64,000 nt of DNA from JBCCGI01 sp039029355 (GTDB taxonomy: Bacteria; Planctomycetota; UBA1135; GCA-002686595): NCBI GenBank assembly GCA_039029355.1, contig JBCCGI010000006.1, positions 1 to 64,000 of the forward strand, read 5' to 3'. A program made the position numbers and the translations under genes. The notes beneath the pieces are model-generated. The model ran no database searches. It saw nothing but the letters and a program-made list of their open reading frames with translations, and was not told the DNA's origin. Positions within the stretch are counted from its first letter, which is position 1. Each line of letters begins with the position of its first letter. Of the stretch, positions 17,919 through 28,300 are shown piece after piece.

Positions 17919-19571
17919 ATGCTCCAGCCGCCCGCCCTACCGCCCTCCCGCGCGGAGCGCTTCGAGCGGCTGACCGCCGCGCCGCCCCAGGTCCTGGTGG
18001 TCGGGGGCGGCATCACCGGGGTGGGGGTCGCTCTCGATCTAGCCCTACGCGGAGTACGGACAGCAATCGTCGAGCGCTCGGATTGGGCGGCGGGCACCTC
18101 CAGCGCCTCCTCGCGCCTCATCCACGGCGGCCTGCGCTATCTGGAGCAACTCGAGCTCGGCCTGGTGCGCGACTCGTGCCTCGAGCGCGGGCGACTGCTG
18201 CGCAACGCCGCCGGGCTGGTGTGGCCCGAGCGCTTCCACTTCCCGCTGCGCAAGGGCGGCGTGGGCCGCCTGAAGCTGTCCGCTGGCCTGGCGCTCTACA
18301 CCGCGGTCTCGCTGCCGCGGCCGCTGGGCGTGCCGCGGCTGATCGGGGCGGCCAAGCTGGCGCGGCGGGTGCCGGGCATCGACGCCAAGGGGCTGCGCGG
18401 CGCGGGGGTCTACCTCGACGGCGCCACCGACGACGCCCGGCTCAGCCTGGCGGTGGTGCTCAGCGCCATGGAGGCCGGTGCGCTCGCGCTCTCGCGCTGC
18501 GAGGCGACCGGCATCGAGCCGGGCCAGAGCGGCGTCTCCGTCCGCCTACGCGACCGCGTGGCGGGCGCCGACGTCGAGCTGACGGCCGACGCGGTGGTGC
18601 TGGCGGGCGGGCCGTTCGTGGACTCGCTGCGCAGCGCCGCGGGGCTCGGGAGCGTCGGCCCCTGGGTCGCGCCGACGCGCGGGTCCCACGTGCTGGTACC
18701 GCGCGCGCGCCTCCCCACCGACGGCGCCGTCATCTTCGACTCGCCCGTCGACGGGCGCGTCATGTTCCTCATCCCCTGGCCGCGCTTCACGTGCATCGGC
18801 ACGACCGACCTGGACGCTCCGGCCGACGGCGCGGTGCGGGCGACGCGCGAGGAGGTGCGCTACCTGCTCGACTCCGCCAACGGCCTGGTGCCCTCGGCCG
18901 GGCTGACCGAGGAGGACGTGACCGGCGCCTGGGCCGGACTGCGCCCGCTGCTCGCGGCCGCGGGCGACCCCTCGGCGCGCTCGCGTGAGGAGCGCATCGA
19001 GGTCGACGGCCGCGTGCTGACGATCGCCGGCGGCAAGCTCACCGGCTATCGCTCGATGGCGGAGAAGGCCGCTGCCCGCCTGGTCGAGCTGATCGGGGCC
19101 GGTCAGCGGGGCGCGGCCTCGCCGACCCGCGAGCACCGCCTGCGCGGCTCCCAGGAACGCCCGGTGGAGCGCCCGCGCTGGTCGTCGCTCGCCGCCGACG
19201 GGCGCCCCGACGTGGGGCCCGAGCCGGTGGTCCACGCCTGGGCCAAGCGCTATGGAGCGCTCGACGAGGCGGTCCGCGACCACTGCATGCGGGCACCCGA
19301 GGGCCTGCGGCCGGTCGACGCCGAGACCCTGCTGGGCGAGGTCGACTGGGCGGTGCGCTACGAGGACGTGCTGCTCCCCTCGGACTTCCTGCTGCGGCGC
19401 AGCGACCTGGCCTACGGCCGCGAGGTCGACGCCGGGGCGCCGCTGGTGGTCGGGCGCATGGCCGAGCTGCTCGGTTGGAGCCGCGCCGAGCGGGAACACG
19501 CCGAGGCCGAGCTCGCGCAGGCCCTCGCGCTCGGCACCGGCTGGCGCGACGACCCGGCGCCGGCCGGCTAG
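17919..19571 (+). CDS. glpD: FAD-dependent glycerol-3-phosphate dehydrogenase
   Basis: Oxidises sn-glycerol-3-phosphate to dihydroxyacetone phosphate at the membrane and passes electrons to quinone. It is 550 residues, against about 500 in E. coli. FAD-binding VLVVGGGITGVGVALDLALRG begins near residue 25, followed by the family signature SSASSRLIHGGLRYLE. The middle has RVMFLIPWPRFTCIGTTD and the C-terminal part TIAGGKLTGYRSMAEKAA. The final 130 residues form the alpha-helical DAO C-terminal domain (WAVRYEDVLLPSDFLLRR). No glpK or glpF is adjacent. Confidence 0.92.
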   Translation: MLQPPALPPSRAERFERLTAAPPQVLVVGGGITGVGVALDLALRGVRTAIVERSDWAAGTSSASSRLIHGGLRYLEQLELGLVRDSCLERGRLLRNAAGLVWPERFHFPLRKGGVGRLKLSAGLALYTAVSLPRPLGVPRLIGAAKLARRVPGIDAKGLRGAGVYLDGATDDARLSLAVVLSAMEAGALALSRCEATGIEPGQSGVSVRLRDRVAGADVELTADAVVLAGGPFVDSLRSAAGLGSVGPWVAPTRGSHVLVPRARLPTDGAVIFDSPVDGRVMFLIPWPRFTCIGTTDLDAPADGAVRATREEVRYLLDSANGLVPSAGLTEEDVTGAWAGLRPLLAAAGDPSARSREERIEVDGRVLTIAGGKLTGYRSMAEKAAARLVELIGAGQRGAASPTREHRLRGSQERPVERPRWSSLAADGRPDVGPEPVVHAWAKRYGALDEAVRDHCMRAPEGLRPVDAETLLGEVDWAVRYEDVLLPSDFLLRRSDLAYGREVDAGAPLVVGRMAELLGWSRAEREHAEAELAQALALGTGWRDDPAPAG

Positions 19572-19754
19572 CCCGCACGACCCAGTCGCACCGGCGGGAC
19601 TGGCGGCCCCGGATCGCGCCGCGTGTCGTACGACAATCGCGTCGGGGCCGCGATCCAAACCGGGGGATCCGCAAGGTCCGGCGCCAGGAGGACGATATCT
19701 TGGATCCCTTCTATCGGATCTTCCCCATCCGCTCCCCCCCCAGGAACGACTACC

Positions 19755-22352
19755 GTGACCGCCAGCAACCCGGGGACTCCGACCGCGTCCTTCCTCCAGA
19801 GGACCGTCGGCATGCCCCTCGAGGACTTCGTCAACCAGCCCGTCGACCGACGGGCGGAAGGCGCGCGCGAGGCGCTCGCCGACCTGCACGACCTGTTCGA
19901 CGAGTCGCGTCCGTTCGCCGAGCGCGACGAGCCTGAGCGCACGCGCGAGCTCGCGCAATCGCTGCTCGACGCGCTCGAGCGCGGCGGCTCCGACGCCCGG
20001 AAGCAGCGCATGGCGCGCATCGTCACCGACGGGCTGCTGCGCAGCGAGTGCGACCGCGATCAGAACGTCTATCTCGGACGGCTCTTCACGCGCCAGATGA
20101 CCCAGGCGGTGCCAGACCTGGTTTTCCTCCCGGTCGACGACCAGGAGCTCGCAACGGCGCTCCTGTGGGCGCGCGAGCAGGACGTGCCGGTCACGCTGCG
20201 CGGCGCGGCGACCACCGCGATGGGCGGAGCGATCCCGGGCAGCGCGGGCCTCGTGCTCGACTTCTCGCGGCTCGATCGGGTCGAGATCGACGCCGAAGAA
20301 CGGTGCGCGCGCTTCGGGGCGGGCATCCGCATGCGCCCGCTGCACGCCGAGCTGCACGAGGCGGGCTTCGCCCTGCCGGTCTACCCCTCGAACCTGGGCG
20401 GGACCTTCGCCGGTTGGCTGGCGACGGGCGGCATCGGCATGAACGCCTACGGCCGCGGCCGCGCGGCCGACGCGGTGCGCTGGGTCGAGCTGATGCTGCC
20501 GACCGGCGACATCGTGAAGGTCCACCGCGACGGCAAGGTCGATCCCTCCGTCCCGGGCACCGAGACGATGACGCTCGACGACATCGCCGGCAGCGAGGGA
20601 CAGCTGGGCGCGATCGTACGGATCGAGGTCGACCTCGATCGCCTACCGGAGCTGAGCCCGTTCCTGCTCTGCTTCCCGACGCGCGAGAGCGCGATCGAAG
20701 CGGTCGAGTGGCTCGAGCTCAAGGTGCGCTCGGGGTTGGACGCTCCGGGCGATGTGAAGCTGCTGTCGGCCTCACACCTCGAGCACGTGCGCCACGTGTG
20801 GAAGGAGGAGGACGCGCGCCTCTGGAAGCAGCAGCCGGGCGGCTGCTCGAGCGAGGAGGGTCTGCCGTGGAAGCGGATCCTGTCGCCGCGCGAGCTCGGC
20901 GTTCCGTCGCAGAACGGGTCGGCGCTCGCGGGCGGGACGTACCTGTTCCTGTCCTTCCTGTCCGCCGAGGCCGGGCGGCGCTTCGCGGGCGACCTCAGCG
21001 GATGCCCCGGCACGCCCCAGCTGCTCGCCGAAGAAGGCGTGCGGTTCGCGGCCGACCGCTTCCGCCCGCAGCAGATCAAGCGCTTGGGTCCCGGCCTCCT
21101 GGCGTCCGAGATCGTGATGCCCACGAACCGTGTGGCGGCGTTCCTCCCGGCGGCCGAGAAGCTCGCGAAGAACGTCGGCAACGAGCTCGACGCGGAGATC
21201 TACTACCTGTCCGACGGGACCGCGATGGTCCTCGCGGGCTACCTGACCGACCACCGGCGGGGCGCGTTCCAGGTCGACCTGCTGCTGGCGCCGGCGCTGC
21301 TCGACCTCGCGATGTCGCGCTTCGGCGGACGCCCGTACGTGCTGGGCCGCTGGCAGGCGGTGTTCTTCCGCCGCAAGTTCCCGCACGACCAGGCCGAGCG
21401 GCTGCGCATCCTGAAGCGCGCCTTCGACCCGGACCGCGTCGTCAACCGCGGCGCGTTCTTCGACATGGGTCTGCAGGGGCTGATGGGCAGCTTCGTGATG
21501 CACACGATGGCTCCCGGCGTGAAGTTCCTGCGCCTGCTCGCGACGCTGGTACCGCCCTTCGGCCGCGTCGCGCGCGGCATTGCGGACCGCTTCGACGGGC
21601 CGGCCGCGGGGCGCGGCGAATCGGCCGACGAGACGCCGCTCACGCCCGGCGAGGCGCCGGCGGACGGCGCGGCGACGGCGCGCGCGCTGCACTGCGTGAA
21701 CTGCGGCGAGTGCAACTCGGTGTGCCCGATCTTCCACGAGTCGGGCGTGCGCCTGCCGCAGATGCTCACGCACCTCGGTGAGGCCAACCACGCGGGCGAG
21801 GATGTCGACGCCTCGGGCTCGACGCTGCTCGACCTCTGCATGCGCTGCGGCAACTGCGAGGAGGTCTGCCAGGCCGGCATCCCGCACCTGCCGCTGTACG
21901 GCGTGCTGCAGGAGCGCTCGGACGAGAACCGCCCGCGCGACCGCAGCCGACACGTGCTGCTGCTCGAGTGGCTGCGCAGCTCGGAGCGCTACAGCAAGCG
22001 CTTCCTCGGAACGCGCGACGGCGGCTACCTCAAGCGCGCCCAGGCCGCGCTGCCCGGCAGCGCGCGCTACCTCCTCCTGCGTGCGGAGGGCGAGGCCGGC
22101 CCGGCCGCGACGTGCATCCACTGCGGAGCGTGCGTCGACGTCTGCCCCACCCACGCCAACCGCGAGTACGAGGGCGAGGACCCGCGCTGGATCACGACCG
22201 ACCAGGAACGCTGCATCGGCTGCGGCACCTGCGTCGAGGTCTGCCCCGCCAACGTCGCCAACGGCGGGCAAACGCTGCGCGTCATGGAGGCGCCCACGCT
22301 GGACTGGTTTGCCGCGATGAAGGAATTCGAGATGACGGAGGGGGACCGGTGA
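19755..22352 (+). CDS. FAD-binding oxidoreductase with four [4Fe-4S] clusters
   Basis: An 865-residue soluble electron-transfer flavoprotein. Residues about 100-300 are a PCMH/GlcD-type FAD-binding domain (PVDDQELATALLWAREQ, VTLRGAATTAMGGAIPG, NLGGTFAGWLATGGIG), and about 300-570 a GlcD-like C-terminal domain (LKRAFDPDRVVNRGAFF). Two [4Fe-4S] sets of the GlcF/HdrC type follow, CVNCGECNSVC from Cys647 and CMRCGNCEEVC from Cys695. Two ferredoxin-type sets come next, CIHCGACVDVC from Cys787 and CIGCGTCVEVC from Cys820. It resembles D-lactate/glycolate dehydrogenases; the substrate is not known. The GTG start has AGGAA 8 nt upstream. It overlaps the next gene by GTGA, so the two products probably form one complex. 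Confidence 0.85.
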   Translation: MTASNPGTPTASFLQRTVGMPLEDFVNQPVDRRAEGAREALADLHDLFDESRPFAERDEPERTRELAQSLLDALERGGSDARKQRMARIVTDGLLRSECDRDQNVYLGRLFTRQMTQAVPDLVFLPVDDQELATALLWAREQDVPVTLRGAATTAMGGAIPGSAGLVLDFSRLDRVEIDAEERCARFGAGIRMRPLHAELHEAGFALPVYPSNLGGTFAGWLATGGIGMNAYGRGRAADAVRWVELMLPTGDIVKVHRDGKVDPSVPGTETMTLDDIAGSEGQLGAIVRIEVDLDRLPELSPFLLCFPTRESAIEAVEWLELKVRSGLDAPGDVKLLSASHLEHVRHVWKEEDARLWKQQPGGCSSEEGLPWKRILSPRELGVPSQNGSALAGGTYLFLSFLSAEAGRRFAGDLSGCPGTPQLLAEEGVRFAADRFRPQQIKRLGPGLLASEIVMPTNRVAAFLPAAEKLAKNVGNELDAEIYYLSDGTAMVLAGYLTDHRRGAFQVDLLLAPALLDLAMSRFGGRPYVLGRWQAVFFRRKFPHDQAERLRILKRAFDPDRVVNRGAFFDMGLQGLMGSFVMHTMAPGVKFLRLLATLVPPFGRVARGIADRFDGPAAGRGESADETPLTPGEAPADGAATARALHCVNCGECNSVCPIFHESGVRLPQMLTHLGEANHAGEDVDASGSTLLDLCMRCGNCEEVCQAGIPHLPLYGVLQERSDENRPRDRSRHVLLLEWLRSSERYSKRFLGTRDGGYLKRAQAALPGSARYLLLRAEGEAGPAATCIHCGACVDVCPTHANREYEGEDPRWITTDQERCIGCGTCVEVCPANVANGGQTLRVMEAPTLDWFAAMKEFEMTEGDR

Positions 22353-25300
22353 CCCTGGACACGCCCATCGCACGGCCCAGCGTGAACGCCCCGGACGCGG
22401 GCTGGTCGGCCACGACGGCCGCGCTTCACGATCGGGTGCAGGACTGGGAGGACGTGCTCGTCCTCATCGTCGACCCCGAGAGCACCAAGGTCGAAGACCT
22501 GCCGCGCAAGCGGCGGCTGCTGTCGTTCCTGCTGGAGCGCGCCGGCCTCGAAGAGCAGAGCTTCTGGCGCCTGTCGCGCGGCCAGCGCGGACGCCTGTTC
22601 CTTTCGCGCTACTCGCGCGTCTCGCGCAGCATCCCGCAGCTCGAGATCACGTCGTTCGACCTCGACAAGGTCGCCAAGGAGCGCTTCCGGCACGAGCCGC
22701 TGACGCTGGGCGCGGCCTGGCACTTCGGCTTCTGGCGCTCGTACTTCTCGCACGCCGCCATCACGCACCCGGCGAACGACGGCCTGCGCGAGGAGTTCTC
22801 GACCGCCTGGGACATCACCCGGCGCGAGCAGGCGGTGCTGTTCCGCTCGGCCGAGGGGACGCGCCTGCACCCGATCCGCATGCTCGAGCTCGACATGCCG
22901 ATGATCGTCGGACCGCTGCCGTACTCCGACGGACGGTCGCCCGAGCTGGCATACCTGCGCGCGATCGAGCGCGCCGACCCCGAGCAGGGCGTGAAGACGC
23001 GCTCGCTGGTGGTCGTCGAGGCCGCGAACCTGCTGGCTCACCGCGACGACTACCTGCCGCACATGGCGTGGGTGCTCCCGCGCCTCACGCCCGATGACGT
23101 CGGCGCGTTGGGCGGAGGAGAGCTCGACGATCTCGTGCGCGTCGCCCGGCTGATTGAGGTCGTGTGGACGCCCGAGGCGCCGGCGGCGCTGGCGCGGCTG
23201 CGCGAGCTGTTTCCCGCGGCCCAGCTCGCGGTCTACCTCGAGCACGGCGAGGCCTTCTGGTCGTCGCTCGAGGCCGCGGTACGCACCGACGGCGTCGCGA
23301 TGGTCGAGGTCCACTCCGGCGACGAGAAGTCGTACCGGCTGATCCCGAAGGTCGACAACTTCCTGAAGGCGCGCTTCCTGCGCGCGCGGATCCAGCTGGT
23401 GTCGGCCGGCGGCAACACCGACACACACTCGTCGGCGGCGACCGCGTACGAGGCCGTCCTGCTCGGCGCGAACGGCGCGGCGATGACGCACATCGCGTCG
23501 CTCGCGCTGGTGCCGGGGTTGGTCGACGTGCACCACGGCGCGGACTCGCGCCCGCTGGTCGAAGGGCTGGGTCAGCGCGATCCCGGCGAGCTCGAAGAGC
23601 AGGCCCGGGGCACGCTGTCGTGCTGGCAGCACTCGATCCTCGACTTCCTGTCGTGCATGGGGATCGACGACATCAAGAAGACCTCGGGCAACGCGATGGC
23701 GATCACGATGACCGAGGACTGGATCCGCGAGACGGACCGCCTCGCAACGCCGGACTTCGCCGAGCAGAACCGTGCGCTGAACAAGCGTCGCGTCGAGGAG
23801 GAGAAGATCCCGGCCGACATCCGCGAGCGCTTCAAGATCACCAGCCTGCTCGACGAGCTGGCGCCCGACGTCCCGTTCGCGCTGACCGCGACGGTGCTCG
23901 CCGGCGAGAGCTCGTCGTGGCACCTGGCCAACACCAACCGCAGCCTGACGGCCGACTTCCTCGAGATCATCTACCGCATGGCCGCGGGGATGCTCCCGAC
24001 CGAGGACGACTTCTTCGTCGAGGGCGACCTCGGGCTCGGCTCGCTCGACGACGTCGGCCTGCGGCTCTCAAAGGAATCGATCGCGTGGTCGCTGAAGCGG
24101 CTGCGCGAGGAGCCCGAGGCGCTGGACTACATCTCGCTGGCGGTCCCGCGCGGCTTCCTGCGCCCCGGCGCGGTGCCACCGCGCTCGGAGTGCCAGCTGC
24201 GCGACGGCGCCGGCTCGGTCGTCGTACGCTTCGACGCCGACGACGAGGGCGGCTTCGATATCGCGGTCGAGTCGGGGCAGATCACCGAGGACACCACGCT
24301 GCGCGTCGTCGCCCACGATCCGGCGGCGACCAGCCCCGGGCCGATCGAGGTGGAGCTCGTCCGCGAAGGCCACGGCGGCCGCGGCCAGACGGTGCTCGCG
24401 GGCTCGGCCGACGGCACGATCGTGCTGAAGCGCGACCCGCGCGGCGGGATGCGGCTGACCGGCTTCTCCATCCGCCGCCCGATCTGGCAGGGGCCGGTCG
24501 GGCACGCCAGCATCTCGCTCGGAGCGGCGTCCGAGGACTTCCTGGTCTCGCGCATCCGCGGCAGCGCCGGCCTGGCGTTCACTTCCTCGGGCGAGGGCGG
24601 ACCGCTGCGGCTGGAGTCCGACGAGGAGATGGCCTGGGAGTCGCTGCAGGCGGCCAGCGGCCACTTCGGCATCGAGTCCGCGGACCTGCGCCGCGTGCGC
24701 GACGTCGAGATCAAGATCAACCAGGGCGCGAAGCCCGGCAAGGGCGGGCGCCTGTCCGGCGCCAAGGTGACGCCGCAGGTCAGCCGCGCGCGCAACATCC
24801 CGGTGGGGACCAACGCGCTCTCGCCCGACCCGAAGCACGACATCTACTCGATCGAGGACATGCCGGCCGAGGTCTGGCTGTGGCTGCTGTACCACAACCA
24901 CTGCGGCATCAAGATCGCGGGGTCGAGCTACACGCGCTACGTCGCGGCGGGCATGTGGTCGAACTTCGTCGTCGACTACCTGCTGATCGACTCGGGGATC
25001 GGCGGCTCGGGCAACTACCACGCCGACTCGTCGCACGTGGGCTGGCCGGACATCTTCCGCACGATCCTGCACACCCACCACGCGCTGGTGAACGAGCGCG
25101 TCGACCTCGACGGCACGGGCGAGCTGCGCTCGATCCGTGACCTGAACGGCGCGCCCTTCCGCGCGAAGGGCGGCACGCGCCTCTTCGCCTCGGGCGGCCT
25201 GCGCGGCGAGCTCGACATGATGAAGGTGCTGATCGCCGGCGCCGACGGCGTGGTCGAGGCCTCGATCGGCAAGGCGGTGGCCTTCGGCTGCAACCAGTGC

Positions 25301-28300
25301 GGCAACTGCCACCTGGACTGCCCGCGCGGCGGCATCACGACCAAGCCCGAGCTCCTGGTGCAGAACGAGCTCGACACGATGACGCGGCGCATCCGCAACT
25401 GGACGGTCGTCAACCTGCTGAAGCTGGCGGTGATGATCGACGCGCTGAACCTCGAGCACGGCGCGCTCGACGAGACCGGCCGCGTGCTCGAGCCCGAGCG
25501 GCTGCTGGCGGACGTGCGCGAGCTGCGCGGGCGGGTCGACCTGCTCAAGATGCCCGAGCACCCCGAGCCCGAGGAGGAGCCCGGCCCCGAGGTCGAGCAC
25601 GACTCGTGCCGCGTCGGTTCGCTGTGCGTCTCGGTGCCGGTCACGGTGCACGCCATCTGGGAGGGCGCACGCCACTCGATGAACGGCGGCAACAACCGCG
25701 GCGGAGGCCTCGACTTCGCCGGCTTCGCGCCGCCCGTGCTGCGCGAGAAGACGTGCCTCTTCTTCAACACCATCGGCCCGGACCGCCGGGAGACGATGGT
25801 GAACATGCTCGACCACCTCGAGTGCTGTCGCTTCTTCGACGCGCGCGGCGAGGAGCTCGAGCCGGCGGATGTCGCCGCGCGGATCGACGAGTTCCGCGTG
25901 CCGGTCCGCGAGCAGTACCAGGGCGAGGGCGGCTGGCGCCGGTCCGGCCTGCGCGAGGAGCCCGGCGACTACTACTTCTTCTTCGTCGAGCTGCGGCCGC
26001 ACGTCGTGCCCGCCTACGGCAAGAAGCTGGTCGTCAGCGAGAACTGGCTGCAGCGCCGCACGAAGTACGGCGACCTGTCCGACGAGCTGCTGCTCGGCGC
26101 GCTTGAAGGGAAGACCGACGCCCCCTCGAACGGAAACGGCTCGTCGGCCGCGACGCGCGAACGCCTCGACGGCTTCGTCACCGACGTGAAGGAGGAGTTC
26201 TTCACCGCGCTCTCGCACATCCTCGACACGCGCTTCTACCGCACGCACAGCGAGAAGGGCGCGCCCGCCGGCAAGTACGCCGAGAAGCGGCGCGGCTACC
26301 TCGTATCGATCGGCGAGGACCTGGGCGCGATCAAGGTCAGCGGTTGGACGCACCTGATCCCCGAGTACTTCGACTTCGACGGCTTCTGGGGCGGCTATCC
26401 CGGCGCCCAGCGCGGCGGCGTAGAGGTGCGCGGGCGCGCGCTCGTTACGACCGGGCTCTACGCGCACGTCTGGGGCCTCCACCACCGCTACCCGACCAAC
26501 TCCCCCGCCATCGACGCGGAGGGCCGCGGAAACCCCGCCGGCGCGCACCCGTTCAAGAGCTACAACGTGCTCCTGATGCACAACGGCGAGCAGGTCGGAG
26601 TCGACTCGACCGCGCCGTTCCTCTGCGAGTACGGCTACGTGCACGCCCACGAGATGATGGGCCCGGGCGCCGCCGACTACGAGGGCGACTCGTACTACGA
26701 GCGCAAGGCGCTGACCGACACCGAGTACGCGGCCTATCTGTTCGACTTCACGCGCCGCATCCTGGGCCTCGACACCGAGGAGGCGAGCCAGGTCATCTCG
26801 CCGATCACCGGCATCGACCTGGCCTCGATGGACGAGTCGCGGCGCGAGAAGCTCGAGCTACTGATGCGCAACTACGTGCAGCTGACGCCGACCGGCCCGT
26901 ACAAGTTCACGGTGCTCCAGTCACAGCGCAAGGAGGGCGAGCGCGTCGTCGGCTTCCGCGAGAACATGGACATCAAGTTCCTGCGGCCGCACGAGATCGT
27001 CTCGCACCGCGACCTCTCCACCGGCGGCCCCGAGGCCGTGGCCAACGGCAGCGAGGCCAAGATCGCCGACTCGATGCTGCGCGTGCTGCGCGAGCGCGGC
27101 GTGCTGAAGGACGGCGCCTGCGACCTGCGCTTCAACATGCGCGCCGGCGGGCGGCCCCGCTTCGAGGAGCACGGCGGCGTCTTCGAGGCCTTCGTGATCC
27201 CCGACCAACTCGAGCTCACGCTGGTCAACCGCTTCGGCGAGGAGGTGCCGGTCAAGCGCGCGGGCAACCGCGTCGACCTGTCCGTCCCGCTCCGCGAGAC
27301 CGAGCGCATGGCCGACCTGCAGTGGAAGCAGCTGGTCGACGAGCTGGTCGACGGCATGGTCGACGAGGCGGTGCCGGTCACCGAGGAGCGGCTCTTCGGC
27401 CCCGAGGACCCGTTGCCGTCGGCGGTCACGGCGCTGATCGAGGTCGTGCTGCAGTACGCGCCCGCGATCACGTTCCAGGACTACCGCTACCTGGCGGAGG
27501 TCGCGCTGCCGCGCGCCGCGCGCCGCGGCGACTCCGAGCGCGCGCTGGCGCTGCGCGTGCTGACCGAGCTCCGCAAGCGGCTGGTCTTCGCCGACCTGGG
27601 CCCGAAGGCTCTCTCGAGCATGGAGTACATCACCGACGGCGGGCGCGACCCCATCGGCGCCGCGGAAGGCGGGATCTACCGCATCCTCGACGACGTGCCC
27701 GCGATCGGCGCGGCCTGGGGCTGGGGCCGGTCGCGCTACCTGCGCATCGACGCCGACTCGCTCGACGACCTCGTCCCGCCGGCGGACGCGGCGCGCGACG
27801 TGCTCGTGATCCGCTTGACCGGCTTCGAGAGCGAGTCCTTCACGATGACCTCGTGCTCGCGCTTCGTCTCCGAGTGCGTCAAGGCCGGATGGCGCAACCT
27901 GATCGGCTACGACGCCCGCGGCGGCCCGCGCTACATCGGCACCAACTTCGCCGACGGCGAGGGCGTCCGCGCCGAAGGGGTGCACCTGGAGCTCTACGGC
28001 CGCGAGCTGGGCGACTTCATCGGCGCGCTGCTGGAAGGCGCTCGCATCTACGTGTACGGCCAGGCGCAGAGCCACGTCGGCTTCAAGGCCGACTCGGGCT
28101 ACCTGTTCGTGCTGCAGGACGCGCTCAACACGTGCATGTACTCCGCCCACGGCGGGACGTTCAGCGTGTGGGACTCGGGCTCGCGCTACGCGGTGGCGGG
28201 CCAGAACAAGGTGTACCTCGCAGACGGCGTCACCTTCGCGCCCGGCTTCCGCTCGATCCACTTCGGCAACCCGAACGAGTACGCGTTCGAGTACCTGATG

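Noticed and set aside
19625..19634. Palindrome GTCGTACGAC upstream of the flavoprotein gene
   Set aside because: A 10-bp palindrome in GC-rich DNA is not rare, and there is no second copy or regulator gene next to it. It is too weak to call an operator.
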